The notes under the pieces were generated by a model that was not told the origin of the DNA, searched no databases, and was given only the letters and a program-made list of their open reading frames with translations. Shown in pieces: positions 35,304 through 43,132 of a stretch of DNA of 64,000 nt. The stretch comes from Planctomycetaceae bacterium (lineage in GTDB: Bacteria > Planctomycetota > Planctomycetia > Pirellulales > Pirellulaceae). Every line of letters starts with the position of its first letter. Within the stretch, counting starts at the first letter, position 1. The stretch lies in NCBI GenBank assembly GCA_002709045.1, contig PAPJ01000016.1, positions 65,598-129,597 of the forward strand, written 5' to 3'. A program made the translations under genes and the position numbers.

Positions 35304-36248
35304 TTGCAAGCCTCGAACGAAATATCCACAGACCAATCTGAACCGTCTGATCCCGCCGGCGAAGTAACTTTCCGCAAGAACGTGCTGAGGGCTCGCTGGA
35401 TGATTATTCTGGCGGCTATTCTGTGGAGTACCAACGGTTTCTTTGCCAAGGCGCCCTGGTTTGACGGTTGGCCGGGGTTCGTGTTGGCCTTTTGGCGAGC
35501 CCTCTTCGCCTGTGCTATTTTACTGCCAATGGTGCGTCGTCCTCAGTGGTCACTGCGTTTGATACCGGTCACCCTGATCTTTGCTGCCATGAACTACACG
35601 TACCTTACCGTGATGGAACGGTATGAGGCATCCAACGCGATATGGCTGCAGTATACGGCACCCGTTTGGATCATCACTTTGGGCGTCGTGTTTTTGAAGG
35701 AGAAGACAACCTGGGCCGATTGGGTGATGGTCTTCTTTCAGATGATCGGTGTCCTGATTATTCTTGTTCCACAGTTTCAGGATGACACACTCTGGGGGCT
35801 GACTCTCAAAATACTCGTTGGCTTTACTTATGCATTGGTCGTGCTGTCGCTGCGCTGGATGCGGGACTTTGAAGCTGCCTGGATCGTGGGAATCAACCAT
35901 GTGATGACGTGCCTGGTTTTTCTTCCTTTTGTAGTGCATGTCGGCATTTATCCAGCAGAAGTGATTCAGTGGTTGGCGCTGGTAGCATTTGGCATGCTGC
36001 AAATGGGATTGCCATACTGGTTATTTGCAAAGAGTGTTAAACATGTTCCCGGACATGAAGCGACGGGCATTGTTATCCTTGAACCAATCCTTGTCCCTGT
36101 CTGGGTTTATATAGCCTGGGGGCATCTTGCAAGTTACGAGAGTCCGAGTTTAAGTACGATTGTTGGGGCTGCTTTTATCCTAAGCGGTCTCATTATTCGT
36201 TTTCTCAGTGAGCGAAACAGTGCTCGCCTGTCGGAATCAACCGGTTAG
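35304..36248 (+). CDS. EamA/DMT family transporter
   Basis: The chosen TTG start has a ribosome binding site (AAGAGG, about 8 bp spacing) and gives 314 residues; the longer frame at 35169 overlaps the upstream gene by 124 bp and is improbable. About 10 membrane helices arranged as two EamA repeats are evident, with AILWSTNGFFAKAPWF at the first helix, EASNAIWLQYTAPVW in repeat one and ATGIVILEPILVPVWVYIAWG in repeat two. Members export amino acids, nucleosides or metabolites; the substrate is unknown. It overlaps none of its neighbours and is 10 bp ahead of the protease gene. Confidence 0.88.
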   Translation: MQASNEISTDQSEPSDPAGEVTFRKNVLRARWMIILAAILWSTNGFFAKAPWFDGWPGFVLAFWRALFACAILLPMVRRPQWSLRLIPVTLIFAAMNYTYLTVMERYEASNAIWLQYTAPVWIITLGVVFLKEKTTWADWVMVFFQMIGVLIILVPQFQDDTLWGLTLKILVGFTYALVVLSLRWMRDFEAAWIVGINHVMTCLVFLPFVVHVGIYPAEVIQWLALVAFGMLQMGLPYWLFAKSVKHVPGHEATGIVILEPILVPVWVYIAWGHLASYESPSLSTIVGAAFILSGLIIRFLSERNSARLSESTG

Positions 36249-36258
36249 AATTGAAATT

Positions 36259-37272
36259 ATGGATTCGACCAACTCTCATCAGCAGCCAGCAGCCAGCGAA
36301 GTACCGCTTGATGATGCGCTAACACAAACTGATCCTGTTGAGTCCTTAAAATCCGTTCACGAACCGGCACCTTTGGGACGTCCCAGAATGTTCAAACCGT
36401 TTATTTGGTTAGTGCTGACTCTGATAAGTGTCTTTTTTGTTGCGGCATTAAATTTTATGCCGTTATTTTACTGGTTACCGCCGGGACTGGGTGAAACACC
36501 GTTCGATGGAATCGGGTTACGAGCGACGATTCTTAAGAATCTGGATCAGGGCATTACCTATATGCTTTGTTCGATGGGTATTCTTTTGCTACATGAATTT
36601 GGGCACTATGTAGTGACACGAATCTATCGCATCCCTTCCACTCTGCCTTACTGTATTCCCTGCCCAATCAGCCCGGTAGGTACGTTTGGAGCGGTAATTC
36701 TGATGGATGGTCGAAAGGCTGATCGTCGTCAGATATTTGACGTCGGCCTCGCTGGACCTGTCGCCGGACTTGTTTTAGCTATTCCAGTTATGTGGCACGG
36801 AGTAAGTACGCTCGACTTGTCCCAACCGGCCTATGGACCTTTTGAAATTGAATTACCGATTCTCGTGAAACTGATGTTTCAATGGAGTCATGCCGGTGTC
36901 CAAGCTCCTGACACGGTTGTTTTTTCTCAGTTAACTCCGACGTTTGTTGCCGGTTGGTTCGGTCTTGTTGTAACTGGACTTAATATGGTGCCAATGGGAC
37001 AGCTTGATGGCGGTCATGTGACCTATTGTCTATTTGGAAAGGCTGCCCACTGGATTGCACGTATCTTAATGGTGCTGATCATTGCCTATCAGGTTTATAT
37101 GGAATCAATGATGTTTATTCTGATGATTATCATGATCATGGCGATGGGCCTGGAGCATCCTCCTACAAGAGATGATTCCGCGAAATTGGGTCCTGTCCGC
37201 TGGATCATTGGGTTGGCATCTTTAATTATTCCTTTTCTTTGTCTGGCGCCCACTATTATCAATGTGCGTTGA
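36259..37272 (+). CDS. Site-2-protease-like M50 membrane metalloprotease
   Basis: The ATG at 36259 gives 337 residues; the longer frame overlaps the EamA gene. After an N-terminal hydrophilic stretch (1-45) there are about six membrane helices. The zinc site is present: HEFGH (112-116) in ILLLHEFGHYVVTR, and the second motif NMVPMGQLDGG (about 242-252) carrying the third ligand Asp250. This arrangement is that of S2P-type intramembrane proteases and their relatives. Targets are unknown; regulated release of anti-sigma factors is a typical role, but no anti-sigma is adjacent here. Confidence 0.9.
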   Translation: MDSTNSHQQPAASEVPLDDALTQTDPVESLKSVHEPAPLGRPRMFKPFIWLVLTLISVFFVAALNFMPLFYWLPPGLGETPFDGIGLRATILKNLDQGITYMLCSMGILLLHEFGHYVVTRIYRIPSTLPYCIPCPISPVGTFGAVILMDGRKADRRQIFDVGLAGPVAGLVLAIPVMWHGVSTLDLSQPAYGPFEIELPILVKLMFQWSHAGVQAPDTVVFSQLTPTFVAGWFGLVVTGLNMVPMGQLDGGHVTYCLFGKAAHWIARILMVLIIAYQVYMESMMFILMIIMIMAMGLEHPPTRDDSAKLGPVRWIIGLASLIIPFLCLAPTIINVR

Positions 37273-37395
37273 TAACCACAACGGCCATGCCGTAAGTAAT
37301 TGGTATTCCCTCAAATCCCTATTTTTGTTATCTAACCCAAGTTAAACCGTTCTGTTTTTATGCCAGGAACGAGAATTGATTTGGGGGAAATCAAA

Positions 37396-39609
37396 ATGAA
37401 ATCGTCTGCCGTTCGCGTTGTGCTTACAGCTGTATTAGCCTTTGGCATGCTTGGAGGATCCGGTTGGGTCGTTTATACCAAGTTTATTGAGGGCAATGGT
37501 TCTGTAGTCGGGGTCAATGACACAGACTCTGAAATTGCCGGGTTAATAGATCCGGATACCGTTTTGTCGGAACAGGATATTACGCCCCCTACAGCAGACG
37601 ATTTTGATCGTCTTTCGATGGCGACTGATGCTTTTCCCGTATCAGAAAATCCTGCCGGTGACCAGGAAGCTAACACGGTCCCAAGCGTTAGTGAAGGTGA
37701 GTTTGTGATTGGCGATACCACACCTGAGGTATCGGGTGATGGTGGTGGTGATGCCTTTGTTATTGGCGACACGTCTGCAGTGGATCAGTTCACGACTGAC
37801 GACACAAACCCAGAGGACTTCACAATTTCAAATACTCCGGAATCCACGCCGGATGTATCGCCCATCCCAACCCTGGATAGCGCTGATGCAGGTGACTTTC
37901 AGATTACCGATACGGATACGAATCCCGCCGACGATACGATACTTACACAACCGTCTACAGATGAAAATCAGTTTTCTCTTTCAGATGCGCCGGCTGATCC
38001 GGTTTCTGCATCTGCCGACCAGCCAGCCCTTCCGGTCGATTTATCGGCAGCGGCCGCAGATACTGCCGAACTGGATGCTCCTGGTCAGTTGAGTCTAACC
38101 GAGGAGCCGAATCTGGCCCCTTTGCCTTTACCGGAACCGTCGCCGGCAGGTTCCGATTTTTCGTCTGCAGATAACACGGGCATCGATCTGCCGCAGGGAT
38201 TTTCACTGAACGAGGGACAGCCGGGCAGTTTACAGCTTGAAGGCCAGCAGTCACCAATGTTAACAGTCGAGAAAGTGGCTCCGGCTGAAGTTCAGGTTAA
38301 TCGTTCCGCTGTCTTTACAACAAAAATAAAGAACACAGGTAAAGTTTCTGCTCATGGTGTTCGCGTGACCGACTTTGTTCCGAAAGGTGCCCGGCTGGAA
38401 AGTGCTCATCCTGAGTTTGTGCAGGCAAGTGACGGTTCTATCCAGTGGACCCTGGGGACGCTTGAACCAGGTGATGAGGCCACGGTATCCATGAAGGTGG
38501 TTCCTCTGGCTGAAGGTGAAATTGGAAGTGTAGCCCGCGTTTCTTTTGCAGCCTTAGCTTCTGTCAGAACTGTTAGCACACGACCTCAGCTATCGATTAC
38601 GCAGGCTTTGCCGGAGAAAGTCCTGATTGGAGAAAGTGTATTGGTGAATGTGACTGTTTCCAATCCCGGAAGCGGGGATGCGACCGGAGTTGTACTTGAA
38701 GCAGATATTCCTGCCGAGTTATCTCACGTGGCAGGTAACGAATTGGAATATCCAGTTGGTACGTTACGCCCCGGACAACAAAAGCAGGTTACTTTAAAAC
38801 TATCGGCAAAGGCAGCCGGCGTTGTTTTTAATACACTGACCGTTCGAGGTAACGGGCAAATGGAGGATCGCAGCGTTCAGCAGATTGAAGTTGTTGCTCC
38901 TGATGTACAGGTCGGACTGCGGGGTCCCAGAGTTAGATATTTGGATCGTGAAGCAATTTATGCTGTCGATGTTGCCAATCCGGGAACCGCATCAGCGAAG
39001 AATTTGAAACTCGTCGCGTTCTTATCCAAGGGTCTGAAGTTTGTCTCGACCGATCATTTTGGTGAGTATGATCCCGCTGAGCATGCTGTCTATTGGAAGT
39101 TGGAAGAACTGCCGCCAAATATTCGTGATTCAGTAAAACTGACAGCCGTTGCTGTTGAGCCGGGTGAACAGAAGATCGTGCTTGAAGGTACTGCGGATTT
39201 GGGAGTCAAGGATAGTTTTAATCATATTGTTCGTGTTGAGTCGGTACCTGAGCTGGAATTTACTGTCAAGGATACTGCGGATCCAATCGAAGTCGGAAGT
39301 GACACGACTTATGAGATTAAAGTGGTCAATCGTGGTACACGAACAGCGACGGGCGTTCAGATCTTTGCCGCTTTTCCCGAGAGCTTGCGAGCGGTTCAGG
39401 GGGGTGGGCCAAGTGAGCTGAGGATTGAAGGTCAGAATGCCCTGTTTGCTCCGCTCGATCGTCTGCCACCAAATCAGGAAGCTGTATTTAGAGTAAAGGC
39501 TAAAGCTCTGGGATCGGGTGACAAGGTGATTAAAGTACAAATGATCTCGGATGATGTGAACATTCCTGTCACCAAAGAAGAAAGCACTCGTATCTACACT
39601 GACAATTAA
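37396..39609 (+). CDS. DUF11-repeat (CARDB-like) cell-envelope protein
   Basis: The ATG at 37396 has a GGGGGA ribosome binding site 6-8 bp upstream and opens with a basic n-region and hydrophobic segment (VVLTAVLAFGMLGGSGWVVY), a signal or anchor; the frame opens 12 codons earlier without support. Residues ~35-265 are acidic low-complexity sequence with a recurring [DE]F-x-I-x-[DN]T pattern. From about residue 270 there are four ~100-residue beta domains of DUF11 type: EVQVNRSAVFTTKIKNTGK, VLIGESVLVNVTVSNPG, VDVANPGTASAKNLKLVAF and EVGSDTTYEIKVVNRGT. Such domains build extended extracytoplasmic stalks. It is probably surface- or lumen-exposed, with unknown partner. Confidence 0.85.
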   Translation: MKSSAVRVVLTAVLAFGMLGGSGWVVYTKFIEGNGSVVGVNDTDSEIAGLIDPDTVLSEQDITPPTADDFDRLSMATDAFPVSENPAGDQEANTVPSVSEGEFVIGDTTPEVSGDGGGDAFVIGDTSAVDQFTTDDTNPEDFTISNTPESTPDVSPIPTLDSADAGDFQITDTDTNPADDTILTQPSTDENQFSLSDAPADPVSASADQPALPVDLSAAAADTAELDAPGQLSLTEEPNLAPLPLPEPSPAGSDFSSADNTGIDLPQGFSLNEGQPGSLQLEGQQSPMLTVEKVAPAEVQVNRSAVFTTKIKNTGKVSAHGVRVTDFVPKGARLESAHPEFVQASDGSIQWTLGTLEPGDEATVSMKVVPLAEGEIGSVARVSFAALASVRTVSTRPQLSITQALPEKVLIGESVLVNVTVSNPGSGDATGVVLEADIPAELSHVAGNELEYPVGTLRPGQQKQVTLKLSAKAAGVVFNTLTVRGNGQMEDRSVQQIEVVAPDVQVGLRGPRVRYLDREAIYAVDVANPGTASAKNLKLVAFLSKGLKFVSTDHFGEYDPAEHAVYWKLEELPPNIRDSVKLTAVAVEPGEQKIVLEGTADLGVKDSFNHIVRVESVPELEFTVKDTADPIEVGSDTTYEIKVVNRGTRTATGVQIFAAFPESLRAVQGGGPSELRIEGQNALFAPLDRLPPNQEAVFRVKAKALGSGDKVIKVQMISDDVNIPVTKEESTRIYTDN

Positions 39610-39804
39610 TTGGCTTCCAGCCAGTCGAGCGAACAGATTTCCATCGGACGTAGAGTAGCGTAATTTGTTTTTTCAGGATTTGAGATTAAGCTTTGGGTCT
39701 TGAGCCGATGGCGCACTCAACAATGCTACAATCAGAGAGTTCCAACTGAAGCAAGACTTCAGTCCGAGTTCCTCACTTTTTAAGAGTCTGATTGCCGGGA
39801 ATCT

Positions 39805-41463
39805 ATGATGCGTCGCAAGCTAATTTTTTGTGCTCTGAGTGTGTTGATTGGCTTTTCACCAGCACTAAAAATCAACGCCGCGGATGACTTTTTTCTGGGG
39901 GTCACCCGCAACGGAACCGGCATCAAAGTAACAGCTCCCCCTGCTTTCTTTGATGTTGAAAAGGATGCAGTCAGAGTATTAGTTATAGGCGGCGTATTTG
40001 GAAATGATACGATCGATGATGCCACCAAGTTATCCCGTGAACTTGGTTCAGACGATCAGAGCCTGTTTGCTTTTTGCTCTGATCTTTATCCTGATCACAG
40101 TAGTACTAAGGCCGTTAATAACAAAGATCTAAAAACATTTTATCAGTCCCAGTCAAATCCGGAATTTCAATATTTAATCGGTTGGGCAGCCTATCATTTT
40201 GTCGATACCATTGTCTTACTTGACCATTCTCCATTTAGTCAGGCCCTTTTTAATCAAGAAGCCAGCTCTCGTAATTATCAGATAACTGCTGCGCCGGATG
40301 AAAAGTCGAATCAACAGTCTTTCCTGGACTCTATTTCTAATGGTAGTCAGCATGTAGGGGGGGCACTGGAAGCGATTGTCCTGCGGTACCAAGATGATGT
40401 CAGCAAGGCAGTGGAGTCTCTTCATCAGATAGCTCAAACCAAGGGTAAGAGTGCCAGTCGTCGTAATATTGAATCCCGGGCAATGGAATCCGGACTGGCG
40501 ATTGAGCAATTACTGAAGGTCTATGGTCGCAAAATGGATAGTGTTTCTTACATTCCGGCATTGGCTGTGATGTCACAGATTACCTGTCACCACCTGGGAT
40601 TTGAGAATGCACTTGACGGAGATACGACACGCAAAGTAGTCGAGCCTCTTCTGAAGAAATCGCTACCTACAAATGGTTCAGGTATCGCTGGAAATCTTGT
40701 ATTCGTGACGCATCTTATGCATCCGTTGTATCCGGTTGAGTATCAGCAGGCTTGCCGGCAACGTATTTGGGACGTTGCGGGTTTATACGAATCGAATAAG
40801 ACAGAGTTTGATGGTTTTAGAATGATGCCTTTCCATTCGGAAATGAGTGATGCGGTCTTTATGGGCGGACCAATTCTCTCACTTGCCGGCAGTCTGGGAA
40901 AATCACAATACTTCAATGCATGCCTTTCACATTTACAGGCATGTTCTGAGATGAATCAATTAGATAACGGACTCTACCAACATTCACCTTTAGATTCTGC
41001 CGCATGGGGACGAGGTAACGGTTTTGCAGCGTTAGGCGCATCGATGAGTCTTGTACAAGTCCCTACAAACACGAAAGGTTGGGAAGACTGTAAACATCGA
41101 TTTGTAAAACATATTCAAGCCTTAGTGAGACATCAGGGACCGACCGGTAGCTGGCATCAGGTTATCGATCGTCCTGAAAGCTATGCAGAGTTTACCTCGA
41201 CTTGCATGATTGCTGCGGCCATAAAGATTGCAGTGAACGCCGGCATACTGGAGGCGGATGACTATCACCAGATTCTTAAAAAAGCTGAACTCGCAACGCT
41301 AAGACGGATTGCGGCAGATGGTTCTATCAATAACGTATGTACCGGGACAGGCAAACAGAAAAACCTGCGGGCTTACTACGACCGTGAAGCGCTTCAGTCA
41401 CGCAATGATCGGGCTGGTGCGATGGCATTAGTTTTCCTAACGCTGCAGTTTCAGGACAAGTAG
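39805..41463 (+). CDS. Exported GH88/GH105-like protein with N-terminal extra domain
   Basis: The 552-residue product has a signal peptide (1-25, ending INAAD). The C-terminal ~270 residues (about 280-550) resemble the unsaturated-glucuronyl/rhamnogalacturonyl hydrolase barrel: MMPFHSEMSDAVFMGGPIL, AWGRGNGFAALGASM (about 399-413) and GSWHQVIDRPESYAEF (about 449-464). The N-terminal domain (28-200) contains VRVLVIGGVFGNDTIDD, which recalls the opening strand of M14-type peptidase or esterase folds, but no zinc site is evident. The combination would suit degradation of uronic-acid-containing polysaccharide. It sits 195 bp downstream of the DUF11 protein and 208 bp upstream of a DUF1501 gene. 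Confidence 0.65.
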   Translation: MMRRKLIFCALSVLIGFSPALKINAADDFFLGVTRNGTGIKVTAPPAFFDVEKDAVRVLVIGGVFGNDTIDDATKLSRELGSDDQSLFAFCSDLYPDHSSTKAVNNKDLKTFYQSQSNPEFQYLIGWAAYHFVDTIVLLDHSPFSQALFNQEASSRNYQITAAPDEKSNQQSFLDSISNGSQHVGGALEAIVLRYQDDVSKAVESLHQIAQTKGKSASRRNIESRAMESGLAIEQLLKVYGRKMDSVSYIPALAVMSQITCHHLGFENALDGDTTRKVVEPLLKKSLPTNGSGIAGNLVFVTHLMHPLYPVEYQQACRQRIWDVAGLYESNKTEFDGFRMMPFHSEMSDAVFMGGPILSLAGSLGKSQYFNACLSHLQACSEMNQLDNGLYQHSPLDSAAWGRGNGFAALGASMSLVQVPTNTKGWEDCKHRFVKHIQALVRHQGPTGSWHQVIDRPESYAEFTSTCMIAAAIKIAVNAGILEADDYHQILKKAELATLRRIAADGSINNVCTGTGKQKNLRAYYDREALQSRNDRAGAMALVFLTLQFQDK

Positions 41464-41671
41464 TTTTAAATATTTGAATAGTAGATTTCCGAGTGGTAAA
41501 GATCACTTTTTACTTCTAAGCAGCATCCAAAAAATAATGCACTCGAATTACCTGCTCCGCTAAGAAAATAAACAGTCCGTCTGAGGGGTGCTTAAGGCAA
41601 AGTTGCGTAATAAATATGGTCGATATCCTATTTGTATAGTTGCGTTTTCTTTCACGTGTTAAGATTTAGTT

Positions 41672-43084
41672 ATGAGTCAGAATCAAAAACTTAGTCGTCG
41701 AAGCATTTTACAGGCTGGCGGTGGTGTTCTTGGCGGACTGGGCTTAGCTCAGCTACTGGAAGCACAAGAGAATTCCACCACAAGTGCTGGGGTAGATAAT
41801 CCCGCTGTTATCTTTGTCTGGCTTCCGGGTGGTCCTCCACATATGGAGATGTACGACCTGAAACCTGATGCACCGGAAGACTACCGCGGAATCTACAAGC
41901 CGATTGGAACCAAAGTTCCGGGCATGGAAATCTGTGAACTGTTTCCGTTGCAGGCAAAGATTGCTGACAAGTTTAATATCATTCGTTCTGTGCACCATAA
42001 TTTTGCAGACCACGGTGGTGGGCATAAACGATTTTTAACAGGTCGCATTCCGGCGACTCCAACCGGAACAATCAATGATGCTCCCTGTGTTGGATCTATT
42101 GCTGCAAAGAAACTTGAAGCTTATGAAAATCCCAAAGGACTGTGTAATTACATAGTGCTTGGCAATGGCCGGGTAAATTCTGTGGATACCTTTGCCTTTG
42201 GTTCGGCCTATCTGGGTAAGGATACGCATCCCTTCAATGTGTCGGGTGATCCAAATGCGGAAAACTTCAAAGTTCAAAATTTGTCTTTGAACGCTGGATT
42301 GTTTGAGGAGCGATTGAATAATCGAGTTTCCCTTTTGGGTGATCTGGACAGACTGCGTAAAGATGTTGAAACCAGCGGTGTGATGGATTCGATGGATACG
42401 TTTAATCAACGAGCCATTTCTATGATCACATCATCTGAAGCTCATAAAGCATTTGACTTATCACATGAATCAGACGCAGTGCGTGATCGCTTCGGCCGCC
42501 ATGAATGGGGTCAGCGAGCGATTCTTGCCCGACGTCTTGTTGAAGCCGGAGTACCATGGGTTTCGATAGTCATGGAAAATCCCTATGTCTCGGGAATCAC
42601 GATGCCCGACTGGGGCGTCTATAACTGGGACAGCCATGCGGTGAACTGCCATTTATTCCGAGACTCTGAAGTACGATTTCCTATTTATGATCAGGTCGTT
42701 TCAGCCATGATCGAGGATCTCTATGAACGAGGTCTGGATAAACGAGTTATGTTAGTCGTAACAGGTGAATTTGGACGAACGCCCCGTATCACCGAACGTC
42801 CGGGTACCCAAACCAAAGTCTTACAACCCGGGCGTGACCATTGGCCTAACTCAATGAGCTTTATTGTCTCCGGTGGTGGTATGCGAACCGGTCAGGTGAT
42901 CGGAGCAACCAATTCTCGGGGTGAAGAACCAATTGCTCGTCCCTTGACACCTAATGACCTCTGGGCCAGCGTCTATAAGCATCTGGGAATCAATTGGGAA
43001 AGTTCTTTCCCGGATTTCGGTGGCCGACCAATGCCGATTCTGCCGTTTGGCGATTCTATTGATGAGTTAGATTCGGTCTCTTAA
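41672..43084 (+). CDS. DUF1501 protein (second copy) with Tat-like leader
   Basis: A 470-residue protein with an RR-containing leader (LSRRSILQAGGGVLGGLGLA) and the full DUF1501 domain: AVIFVWLPGGPPHMEMYDLKP, the NFADHGGGHKRFLTGR metal-region segment, WDSHAVNCHLFR, and VTGEFGRTPRITERPG..GRDHWPNSMSF. Compared with the copy at 20269-21537 it is longer and clearly diverged, not a recent duplicate. It has no DUF1549/DUF1553 partner next to it, which is unusual for the family. The gene converges on the PVC cytochrome operon, with 48 bp between stops. Confidence 0.9.
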   Translation: MSQNQKLSRRSILQAGGGVLGGLGLAQLLEAQENSTTSAGVDNPAVIFVWLPGGPPHMEMYDLKPDAPEDYRGIYKPIGTKVPGMEICELFPLQAKIADKFNIIRSVHHNFADHGGGHKRFLTGRIPATPTGTINDAPCVGSIAAKKLEAYENPKGLCNYIVLGNGRVNSVDTFAFGSAYLGKDTHPFNVSGDPNAENFKVQNLSLNAGLFEERLNNRVSLLGDLDRLRKDVETSGVMDSMDTFNQRAISMITSSEAHKAFDLSHESDAVRDRFGRHEWGQRAILARRLVEAGVPWVSIVMENPYVSGITMPDWGVYNWDSHAVNCHLFRDSEVRFPIYDQVVSAMIEDLYERGLDKRVMLVVTGEFGRTPRITERPGTQTKVLQPGRDHWPNSMSFIVSGGGMRTGQVIGATNSRGEEPIARPLTPNDLWASVYKHLGINWESSFPDFGGRPMPILPFGDSIDELDSVS

Positions 43085-43132
43085 CGCAGTTGGAAATTTC
43101 GGCGGTCTTCCTGTTTGTATTGAATCACGTAT

